Source of the DNA: Alistipes sp.
GTDB lineage: Bacteria > Bacteroidota > Bacteroidia > Bacteroidales > Rikenellaceae
Assembly: GCA_017559615.1 (NCBI GenBank)
Contig: JAFYRB010000100.1
Coordinates: 1 to 9,957 of the forward strand
Length of the DNA stretch: 9,957 nt
Reading direction: 5' to 3'
The notes below the pieces were generated by a model, which did not search any database, was not told the DNA's origin, and worked only from the letters and a program-made list of their open reading frames with translations. The first letter of the stretch is position 1. Every line of letters begins with the position of its first letter. Shown in pieces: positions 1-5,508 of the stretch. Made by a program: the position numbers and the translations under genes.

Positions 1-1260
1 GGTATGTACTCAAATATGGTGGCACAGCTTAAGCAGCTTGGCGCAGAGGATATCCTTCCACGCGCTATGGAGCTTATCCCTCCAGTACGTTTGGCTGCAG
101 GTCTTCCACCTCTCGTAACTCCTACATCGCAGATCGTAGGCGCACAGGCTGTAAACTGCGCTATGGATGAGAAGGCTGGTCGTGCTATGTATACTAATAA
201 GTCGGCACAGTTTGTAGGTCTCGTTAAGGGTGACTACGGCCGTACTCCAGTTAAGATTGATGAGGACTTCCGTGAGAAGATTTGTGGCTTCCGCGAGGAG
301 CGTCCTTACGATACATCGAAGTACCAGAAGCAGCCTAACCCAGCTCTTGAGAAGGCGGGTGGCGTACTTTTGGCAGAGAACGAGAAGGAGGAGCTTTTGT
401 TGGAGTTGTTCCCACTCGTAGCAAAGGCTTACCTCACAGGTGTTAAGGAGGCTGCATACGCAGAGAAGGTTGCTGCAGACCCATCTTTGAAGAAGGAGGA
501 GGCTGTAGAACTTCAGCCTATTACGGGCGATACTATCGTTGCTCCACTTCCAGGTCGCGTTATCGAGCTTAAGGTTAAGGTTGGTGACACCGTAGCTGTA
601 GGTCAGGAGGTTGCTATCCTCGAGGCTATGAAGATGGAGAACTCTATCACTTCGGACTTCGCAGGTAAGGTTAAGCAGATTATCGTGAAGGAGGGTGATA
701 CAGTACAGGCCGAGGGCGTTATCATCGAGATTGAGAGCGCGAAGGCTGGTGCTGCGGCTGCAGGCAAGCGTCCTGTAACAGGTAAGACCGTATGCGCTCC
801 ACTTCCAGGTCGCGTTATCGAGCTTAAGGTGAAGGTTGGTGATAAGGTATCTGCAGGCCAGGAGGTTATGATTCTCGAGGCTATGAAGATGGAGAACTCT
901 ATCACTACCGACTACGCAGGCTTCGTGAAGCAGATTTTGGTTGCCGAGGGTGACACCGTAGCTGCTGATGCTATCCTTATCGAGGTTGCTGACTCTATGG
1001 AGGACGATGGCGCAGAGGTTGCAGAGCGTAAGGTTACTGCAGCGGATGGCAACACCGTTAACGCACCACTTCCAGGCCGTGTAATCGAGATTAAGGTTAA
1101 GGCAGGTGATAAGGTGACTGTAGGTCAGGAGGTTATGATTCTCGAGGCTATGAAGATGGAGAACTCTATCTCATCGGACTATGCGGGTGAGGTTCTCGGA
1201 CTCCTTGTAGCCGAGGGTGATACCGTAGCTGCTGATCAGCCATTGGTTGTCATTAAGTAA
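1..1260 (+). CDS. Biotin-dependent carboxyltransferase subunit (oxaloacetate decarboxylase alpha / pyruvate carboxylase B family), 3' part, three biotinyl domains
   Basis: The reading frame is open from the window edge, so this is the C-terminal 419 residues of a longer protein; the Met at position 4 is internal, in the conserved family motif GGMYSN. Numbering from that Met, residues 1 to about 165 match the conserved carboxylase domain that follows the TIM barrel in OadA/PycB proteins, including the hallmark VTPTSQIVGAQAVN (about 39-52) and GDYGRTP. Then come three biotinyl/lipoyl domains at about 176-244, 261-329 and 350-418, each with EAMKMEN and a biotin-accepting lysine at 210, 295 and 384. 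The family moves a carboxyl group between a carboxylated substrate and enzyme-bound biotin, either for gluconeogenic/fermentative carboxylation or for a sodium-pumping decarboxylase. The catalytic barrel lies outside the window, so the substrate (oxaloacetate, pyruvate or methylmalonyl-CoA) cannot be decided. Relatives usually carry one biotinyl domain. No partner subunit gene follows. Confidence 0.9.
   Translation, partial: GMYSNMVAQLKQLGAEDILPRAMELIPPVRLAAGLPPLVTPTSQIVGAQAVNCAMDEKAGRAMYTNKSAQFVGLVKGDYGRTPVKIDEDFREKICGFREERPYDTSKYQKQPNPALEKAGGVLLAENEKEELLLELFPLVAKAYLTGVKEAAYAEKVAADPSLKKEEAVELQPITGDTIVAPLPGRVIELKVKVGDTVAVGQEVAILEAMKMENSITSDFAGKVKQIIVKEGDTVQAEGVIIEIESAKAGAAAAGKRPVTGKTVCAPLPGRVIELKVKVGDKVSAGQEVMILEAMKMENSITTDYAGFVKQILVAEGDTVAADAILIEVADSMEDDGAEVAERKVTAADGNTVNAPLPGRVIEIKVKAGDKVTVGQEVMILEAMKMENSISSDYAGEVLGLLVAEGDTVAADQPLVVIK
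529..1257 (+). repeat. Three tandem biotinyl-domain coding repeats
   Basis: Three in-frame repeats of about 207 nt lie at 529-735, 784-990 and 1051-1257, with biotin lysine codons at 631-633, 886-888 and 1153-1155 (255 and 267 nt apart). By hand count, adjacent copies share about 48 of 64 aligned residues. At the DNA level, 35 nt starting at 541 recur exactly at 796, and 45 nt starting at 859 recur exactly at 1126. The linkers differ: one is Ala/Gly-rich (SAKAGAAAAG), the other acidic (DSMEDDGAEVAE). This suggests internal duplication followed by divergence of the linkers. Confidence 0.93.
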
Positions 1261-1303
1261 TTTGACGTGGTAGGGCGGCTCTGCTGCCGTATCAATATAG
1301 CGA

Positions 1304-1339
1304 AGAGGGCGGTGCTTTATGTGCCGCCCTCTGTTTTTT
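1304..1339 (+). terminator. Rho-independent terminator of the carboxyltransferase gene
   Basis: A perfect 9-bp GC-rich stem (AGAGGGCGG at 1304-1312 pairs with CCGCCCTCT at 1324-1332) with an 11-nt loop is followed by G and six T. It starts 44 nt after the stop at 1260. The T tract exists only on the + side, so it should stop the + transcript. I see no comparable hairpin with a T tract for the convergent superoxide dismutase gene. Confidence 0.8.
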
Positions 1340-1394
1340 GCGCCCTCTTTTAGTGCTTTATGTGCCGCCTCTAATTAAGTGCCGCCTCTGTTTT
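1312..1394 (+). repeat. Short degenerate repeats between convergent genes
   Basis: The 17-mer GTGCTTTATGTGCCGCC occurs at 1312-1328 and again at 1353-1369. The shorter core GTGCCGCCTCTG followed by TTTT is at 1379-1394, matching the terminator's right arm and T run except for one missing C. The patch looks like partial duplication of the terminator end, with the later copies lacking a left stem arm. No coding potential is visible in 1261-1408. Confidence 0.6.
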
Positions 1395-1408
1395 GTTATA
1401 GTGGTGGG

Positions 1409-2023
1409 CTATATCGAGATAGCATCGTATCGCTCCTCTACCTTTGCCCAGTTGACCACCTTCCAGATATTTTCGACGGCATCCTTCCTCGAATTGCGAT
1501 AGTCGATGTAGTAGGCGTGTTCCCAGACGTCGATGCATAGCAGTGGCGTGAGACCATCCGTTAGTGGTGTGCCAGCATTAGGTTTGGAGATGATGTAGAG
1601 CTTGCCATCGCGGTCGGCGGCTAACCACACCCAGCCCGAGCCAAATAGCGAGAGCGACATCGCGGTCATCTCTCTCTTGAGGTTATCTAACGAGCCAAAG
1701 GCCTCGTCGATGGCAAGGCGAAGTTCTCCTGTTGGGTGGTGCTTGGCCTTGGGGGCGAGGCTCTCGAAGTAGAAGACGTGGTTCCACGCCTGTGCTGCAT
1801 TGTTGAAGATTGCGCCGTCGCTGCTCAGGACAATCTCCTCCAGGGGCATCGTGGCATAGCGCGTACCCTCGGTCAGCTCGCCGAGCTTCGCAACATAGGT
1901 GGCGTAGTGCTTGTCGTGGTGGAAGTGGAGCGTCTCGGCAGAGATATATGGCTCCAGAGCATCGTAGGCATAGGGAAGCTCAACAAGTGTGAGCAACGTC
2001 GTAGCAATAGTTGTCATAGTCAT
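1409..2023 (-). CDS. sodB: Superoxide dismutase, Fe/Mn family (Fe-type or cambialistic)
   Basis: This is a 204-residue protein of the Fe/Mn superoxide dismutase family, which converts superoxide to oxygen and hydrogen peroxide, normally in the cytoplasm. By alignment to the remembered E. coli SodB, the metal ligands are H35 (in HFHHDKHYATYV), H82 (QAWNH), D165 and H169 (IDVWEHAYY). The gateway Tyr is Y43, the conserved second-shell His is H39, and the outer-sphere Gln is Q78 in NNAAQAWNH. A Gln at that position plus NAGTPL is the iron-type pattern; Bacteroidales relatives are often cambialistic, so metal use cannot be fixed from sequence. The N-terminus is about 8-10 residues longer than usual and rather hydrophobic (TTIATTLLTLVELPY). 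A second in-frame ATG is at residue 3, and neither start has a clear ribosome binding site. The gene is a single-gene unit, convergent with the carboxyltransferase gene. Confidence 0.93.
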   Translation of the reverse strand: MTMTTIATTLLTLVELPYAYDALEPYISAETLHFHHDKHYATYVAKLGELTEGTRYATMPLEEIVLSSDGAIFNNAAQAWNHVFYFESLAPKAKHHPTGELRLAIDEAFGSLDNLKREMTAMSLSLFGSGWVWLAADRDGKLYIISKPNAGTPLTDGLTPLLCIDVWEHAYYIDYRNSRKDAVENIWKVVNWAKVEERYDAISI

Positions 2024-2034
2024 AATCGAAATGT

Positions 2035-2065
2035 TAAATGTAATACCTCTGCTACGATATACAAC
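2035..2065 (-). promoter_or_regulatory. Possible promoter of the superoxide dismutase gene
   Basis: Read on the minus strand, GTTG (2065-2062) as -33 is followed after 19 nt by TACATTTA (2042-2035), a 7-of-8 match to the Bacteroidetes -7 element TAnnTTTG. It would give a start about 5-8 nt before the first ATG, a very short leader that could instead favour the ATG at residue 3. The match is imperfect, so this is tentative. Confidence 0.35.
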
Positions 2066-2090
2066 AATAGGGCCAATGTGTCATCAGCGC

Positions 2091-2124
2091 AAAAAAAAGA
2101 GGTGGCTATCGTTAGCCACCTCTT
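2091..2124 (-). terminator. Rho-independent terminator of the plsY-M64 unit
   Basis: A perfect 12-bp inverted repeat (arms 2097-2108 and 2113-2124, loop of 4) is followed on the minus strand by a run of T (complement of the eight A at 2091-2098, two of which are in the stem). It lies about 20 nt past the stop of the M64 peptidase gene and upstream of the superoxide dismutase gene, isolating the two units. Confidence 0.92.
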
Positions 2125-2144
2125 CGGTTGTTATGCGGGTTGTG

Positions 2145-3428
2145 TTACTCCGCCTGATGGAGGATAACACGCTCGATAGCACGCTCGCAGACAGGGCAGA
2201 AGCGCTCCGCAGTGTTGTTACGCATACGGCATACGTCCGTAGGACGGAAGATGCCCTTCGACAAGTAACCACCACCCTCGTAAGCACCTACGACGTAGTT
2301 GGCGGTGCGCTCTGGGGTTACGGCAGTAGGAATCTCAATGCCCTCCTCAATCATATCTGCCCACTTCGAGTCGAAGTCGACCATAGTGGTGATGTTTGGC
2401 TCCCAAGGCTCGTGCTTGAGTGAGTGCATATTGTCGTTGTCGTCATCGTTGTCGTAGAAGTACTCATCGCCAAGACCTGCAAACGAGTGGCCAAACTCGT
2501 GAACTACAACAGGACGGAAATCCTTGTGGTGAGCCGTAGTGAGGGTATATGAGTTATAGATGCCACCACCGCCATAAGTGTCTGTATTTGCGAGGATTAC
2601 GAAATGCTCGCAAGGGATGTTTGTTGCCAAGTCGTACATCGAATATACCTTGCCAGAGGTGAGGTAGCGTGCCATATAGAAGGTCATAAAGTTAGAGCCT
2701 ACTGCCGTTGTGCGCCACGCCTCCTCCTGTGGAACGCTAACGTTGCTATCCACCGATGGACTCATAACGGCGATGAAGTTGAACTTATCGCTATGGCTCT
2801 TGAAAGGCTCGTAAGAGAGAATCTCCTTGGCGGTAATCTCTGCATCCTTCATAAAGAGTTTCATCTCCTTTGAGGTGTAACCCTCGGCAAGAATCACAAC
2901 GTCGATGCACTCCTTCGAGTCGCCACCCTTGTGTACATACTTGTATGGAAGTGGCTCGATTTTACTATTGTCGCGGATGAGAACGTCACCAGGATTGATG
3001 CTAAAGGTATGGCTGCTCTCCTTGCCCGTGTTGTCACGAAGTACGAGCTGCGCCGTAGCGTTGCTCTTTGGCATAGGAACAAGAAGCGTAAACTCGAAGC
3101 TCTTGGTAACGGTAAGTGCCTCGGGCGTTGTAATCCACTCCTGGAATAGTGACGAGAATGATGTCTTGTAGATAACCTCGTTAGTTGCAGAGTCATAGAG
3201 CGTTAGGTCGCCATTACCCATTAAAGGCACGTTGTCGAGGTTGATGCGGCGGCCATACCAATTAGGCGATGACGAAAGCTCCGCGATGGCGATGTGCTGT
3301 TCCGTAGCATTACCCATAAAGGTGTAGTCGAGGCGTAGTGTAGCATCCTCAAACTTTGCGTCAAAATCTTGTGCAAAAGCCATTGATGTAGCAACAAGTG
3401 CTACAACCAAAACTATAAATTTTCTCAT
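2145..3428 (-). CDS. Secreted zinc metallopeptidase, IgA peptidase M64 family
   Basis: A 427-residue protein beginning with a Sec signal peptide (MRKF, hydrophobic VLVVALVATSMA, likely cleavage at AFA|Q near residue 19), with no lipobox. Residues about 20-155 form a beta-rich N-terminal region as in M64 proteins. The peptidase domain follows, with PLPYKYVHKGG and IDVVILAEGYT, and the zinc site HEFGH at 310-314 continued by SFAGLGDEY to 323. H310 and H314 are the likely zinc ligands and E311 the catalytic base. Cys at 400, 411 and 414 (FCPVC) sit near the C-terminus, as in relatives. Family founders are IgA-cleaving clostridial enzymes, but Bacteroidales members are mostly uncharacterised, so the substrate is unknown. 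Directly after the zinc site is an Asp/Asn-rich stretch (DNDDDNDN, 326-333), possibly ion-binding. The gene starts 20 nt after plsY and probably shares its transcript. Confidence 0.93.
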   Translation of the reverse strand: MRKFIVLVVALVATSMAFAQDFDAKFEDATLRLDYTFMGNATEQHIAIAELSSSPNWYGRRINLDNVPLMGNGDLTLYDSATNEVIYKTSFSSLFQEWITTPEALTVTKSFEFTLLVPMPKSNATAQLVLRDNTGKESSHTFSINPGDVLIRDNSKIEPLPYKYVHKGGDSKECIDVVILAEGYTSKEMKLFMKDAEITAKEILSYEPFKSHSDKFNFIAVMSPSVDSNVSVPQEEAWRTTAVGSNFMTFYMARYLTSGKVYSMYDLATNIPCEHFVILANTDTYGGGGIYNSYTLTTAHHKDFRPVVVHEFGHSFAGLGDEYFYDNDDDNDNMHSLKHEPWEPNITTMVDFDSKWADMIEEGIEIPTAVTPERTANYVVGAYEGGGYLSKGIFRPTDVCRMRNNTAERFCPVCERAIERVILHQAE

Positions 3429-3448
3429 CGTAATATACTTTTATGTGA

Positions 3449-4198
3449 CTATTTCTCCTCTGTTGTAGGGGCCTCGGTAGGGGTTTCATCTGTGGTTTCG
3501 GAATTCTCCTTTTTCTCCTCATCGGGACCTCCCCAAAGGTAAATCTTCGACTCGGTACCTGTTCGCAGACGGCCGATGTTTTTGCGGTGTGTGACAACCA
3601 AAAGTATCGCCACAATCCACGAGAATACGATAAATGGAATGCTCTGGAATGGTGCATCAGCATCGTAGGTCATAGTCGAGAAAATCATCACGAAACTTGG
3701 GTAGCAGCAGCCCGCAACCATAGATGCTAACGAAACATAGTGCCAGATGGCAAATACGAAGCACCATACGCCGAAGCAGAGCATAAGGATAGGGGCGTAA
3801 ATACCTGTGCCTGCGCCAAGTAGCGTGGCAACACCCTTGCCGCCCTTGAAGTCCGCAAAGATAGGGTAGATGTGGCCCAAGACCACAAATACGGTGGCGA
3901 TGATGCGGAGGTTGATAATCCACGCCTCGCTAACAGCATCGTCGTAACGCATTAAGGATGTTAGGATTACTGCGACAAAACCCTTGAAGTAGTCGATGAT
4001 AAAGACTGGCAACGCAGCACGCTTACCCAGCACACGAAGCATATTCGTGGTGCCAGCATTCTTCGAGCCGTGCTCGCGAATATCTATGCCATAATATTTC
4101 TTGCCAATCCACACTGCACTCGGAATCGAGCCGAGAAGGTATGCAGCAATCATAAGCGCTATGATACATAGCCACGTGGTTACAGTCCAGTCTTCCAT
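3449..4198 (-). CDS. plsY: Glycerol-3-phosphate acyltransferase PlsY
   Basis: PlsY is the integral-membrane enzyme that transfers acyl groups from acyl phosphate to glycerol 3-phosphate, making lysophosphatidic acid, the first step of bacterial phospholipid synthesis (partners PlsX and PlsC). All three family motifs are present: GSIPSAVWIGK (23-33) leading to HGSKNAGTTN (43-52), GHIYPIFADFKGGKG (108-122), and HRKNIGRLRTGTESKI (204-219). Hydrophobic segments are seen at about 9-30, 63-83, 99-115, 133-150, 155-175 and 187-203. At 249 residues it is longer than the usual 195-220; the excess is a polar acidic C-terminal tail from about 225, rich in Glu, Thr and Pro (DEEKKENSETTDETPTEAP). The start at 4198 places a normal short N-terminus before the first membrane segment. 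It is first in a unit with the M64 peptidase gene. Confidence 0.96.
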   Translation of the reverse strand: MEDWTVTTWLCIIALMIAAYLLGSIPSAVWIGKKYYGIDIREHGSKNAGTTNMLRVLGKRAALPVFIIDYFKGFVAVILTSLMRYDDAVSEAWIINLRIIATVFVVLGHIYPIFADFKGGKGVATLLGAGTGIYAPILMLCFGVWCFVFAIWHYVSLASMVAGCCYPSFVMIFSTMTYDADAPFQSIPFIVFSWIVAILLVVTHRKNIGRLRTGTESKIYLWGGPDEEKKENSETTDETPTEAPTTEEK

Positions 4199-4224
4199 AA
4201 AAAGTTGTTATTAGCTGAAACATA

Positions 4225-4254
4225 GCAAGTTATGACTATTAGTCACACTTGCTC
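4225..4254 (-). promoter_or_regulatory. Dyad at the predicted 5' end of the plsY mRNA
   Basis: Outer arms AGCAAGT (4225-4231) and ACTTGCT (4248-4254) and inner arms TGACT (4234-4238) and AGTCA (4242-4246) form a nested inverted repeat with a small asymmetric internal loop. It lies just downstream of the predicted plsY promoter, so it could be a 5'-terminal mRNA stem-loop or an operator. No T tract follows, so it is not an attenuator-like terminator. Confidence 0.55.
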
Positions 4255-4260
4255 ATTATA

Positions 4261-4291
4261 CAAAGATACAAAAAAAAGGCTAACCCCCAAA
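4261..4291 (-). promoter_or_regulatory. Promoter of plsY-M64 unit
   Basis: On the minus strand, TTTG (4291-4288) as -33, a 19-nt spacer, then TATCTTTG (4268-4261) as -7: an exact match to the Bacteroidetes primary sigma consensus. Transcription should begin near 4254-4258, leaving a leader of about 55-60 nt before the plsY ATG. Confidence 0.75.
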
Positions 4292-4375
4292 TTTTATTCA
4301 AGCAATATTCTTAAAACCTTATAGCGCGTTTTGGAGTATTTCAGAACTGATTGCGCGAAAAAATTAGAGCGATGT

Positions 4376-4406
4376 ATTGCTGTTTTGAAAAAAAAATGTA
4401 AATTTG
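4376..4406 (+). promoter_or_regulatory. Promoter of yitT-like gene (and likely miaB-pgi)
   Basis: ATTG (4376-4379), a 19-nt spacer containing an A tract, then TAAATTTG (4399-4406), an exact TAnnTTTG -7 element with a 3-of-4 match at -33. The expected start is near 4411-4414, giving a leader of about 20-24 nt to the ATG at 4435. It diverges from the plsY promoter; 4292-4375 between them is AT-rich and shows no other signal I can support. Confidence 0.65.
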
Positions 4407-4434
4407 CTATAAGAAATTACATAATTGCATATTT

Positions 4435-5448
4435 ATGAAACTTGAAATCAACATCGAGAAAATTGTAGGCTCTATGGTAGAGTCGGTAACATCCTGGAAG
4501 TGGTGGGCTTCAATAGGCCAGATTGTATTGGGATGTTTCCTCGTTGCAGTAGCCTTTGTAGTATTCATCAACCCTTATAATATGGTGCCTGGTGGTATCT
4601 ATGGCTTGGCACTCGTATTACACAACCTATTCCCTTCGATTCAGGTTGGTACCTTTGGTTATATGTTCGATGTACCTCTTATCTGTACAGCATTGATTCT
4701 CTTTGGTGGTACGTTTGGCGGTCGCACAATCTTTGCATCGTTCATCACCCCAGGTATTATGAACCTTCTTGACTACCTCGTATACCCAACACGTGCTGCT
4801 ATCGAGGCTTTGGACCCTGCGCAGTTGCTCGGCGGTCATATCAACCTCTCGGAGCACCTTATGTTGGCTGCTATCATCGGCGGTTGCTTCAGTGGTGTGG
4901 GTGTAGGTATCGTAATTCGTAACAACGCCGCTACGGGTGGTACTGATATCACAGGTATGTTGCTCCATAAGTTTGCCAAGATGAAGTTCGCAAATGGCGT
5001 ATTGCTCTCGGATGCTATCATCGTATTGAGCGGTTTGATTGTTATTGGCTTCGGTGTTGGTATCGATGGCCCAGGTGCTGGCGTTATGTTGTCGCTCTAT
5101 TCGGGTGTATGTATCTTTGTGAATGCTAAGGTTTTGGGTTACACTATTGATGGTGCATCACGCGATAAGTTGCTCTACATCATCTGCGATAAGCACTCGG
5201 AGGAGATGCGTGAATACATCCTTCACGATTTGGATCGTGGTGGTACCTACCTCAAGGCAAAGGGTATGTATACCAATAACGATAAGGAGATGATTTTCCT
5301 CGTTGTTAGCCGTAAGGAGGTGCGTAACGTACAGCAGAAGATTAAGGAGTTTGATCCACACTCATTTGTGGTTGTTACCGATGCGTACGACACCTTCGGT
5401 CAGGGCTTTAAGCCATTCCCACAGGAGGATGGTATGCCTACGGAGTAG
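4435..5448 (+). CDS. YitT family membrane protein with C-terminal DUF2179 domain
   Basis: This 337-residue protein fits the YitT/DUF161 family. A short polar N-terminus is followed by hydrophobic segments at about 27-46, 53-66, 77-96, 99-117, 142-161, 190-210 and 215-235. The conserved motif NNAATGGTD is at 163-171 and the cytoplasmic-type C-terminal DUF2179 domain is at about 267-330 (DRGGTYLKAKGMY, then FVVVTDAYDTFGQGF). The family's transported substrate or role is not established; it is common in Bacteroidetes and Firmicutes. The ATG at 4435 directly follows the predicted promoter leader and starts a normal amphipathic N-terminus. A 60-nt gap without a recognisable promoter or terminator separates it from miaB, so cotranscription is likely but not proven. 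Confidence 0.9.
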   Translation: MKLEINIEKIVGSMVESVTSWKWWASIGQIVLGCFLVAVAFVVFINPYNMVPGGIYGLALVLHNLFPSIQVGTFGYMFDVPLICTALILFGGTFGGRTIFASFITPGIMNLLDYLVYPTRAAIEALDPAQLLGGHINLSEHLMLAAIIGGCFSGVGVGIVIRNNAATGGTDITGMLLHKFAKMKFANGVLLSDAIIVLSGLIVIGFGVGIDGPGAGVMLSLYSGVCIFVNAKVLGYTIDGASRDKLLYIICDKHSEEMREYILHDLDRGGTYLKAKGMYTNNDKEMIFLVVSRKEVRNVQQKIKEFDPHSFVVVTDAYDTFGQGFKPFPQEDGMPTE

Positions 5449-5508
5449 TCCAATTGTAGGATGATTTAGCGCTTTCGAACGCAAAATTTTAACGAGTAAA
5501 CAGCACTA

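Noticed and set aside
603..905. Minus-strand open frame opposite the first two biotinyl domains
   Set aside because: It exists because the repeated codons of the real gene leave no stops on the opposite strand; its product is itself an antisense image of the repeat (repeated IEFSIFIASRI) and resembles no protein.
2091..2124. Inverted repeat considered as a mobile-element end or operator
   Set aside because: Perfect stem, short loop and T run on the minus strand right after a stop codon are sufficient for a terminator; no transposase or target duplication is present.
1736..2423. Several + strand open frames over the superoxide dismutase and the 3' end of the M64 gene
   Set aside because: They overlap clear conserved genes on the other strand, cross a strong terminator, and encode no recognisable domain.
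4199..4434. Riboswitch or small RNA in the divergent region
   Set aside because: The leaders are short (about 20 and 55-60 nt) and no conserved riboswitch core is recognisable; only the dyad stands out.
4627..5021. Minus-strand open frames inside the yitT-like gene
   Set aside because: Low-complexity or antisense-looking products; the + strand frame has clear family motifs and a promoter.
5449..5508. Promoter or terminator between yitT and miaB
   Set aside because: A weak GCG...CGC pairing near AAAATTTT is too short for a terminator, and no TAnnTTTG element is present.
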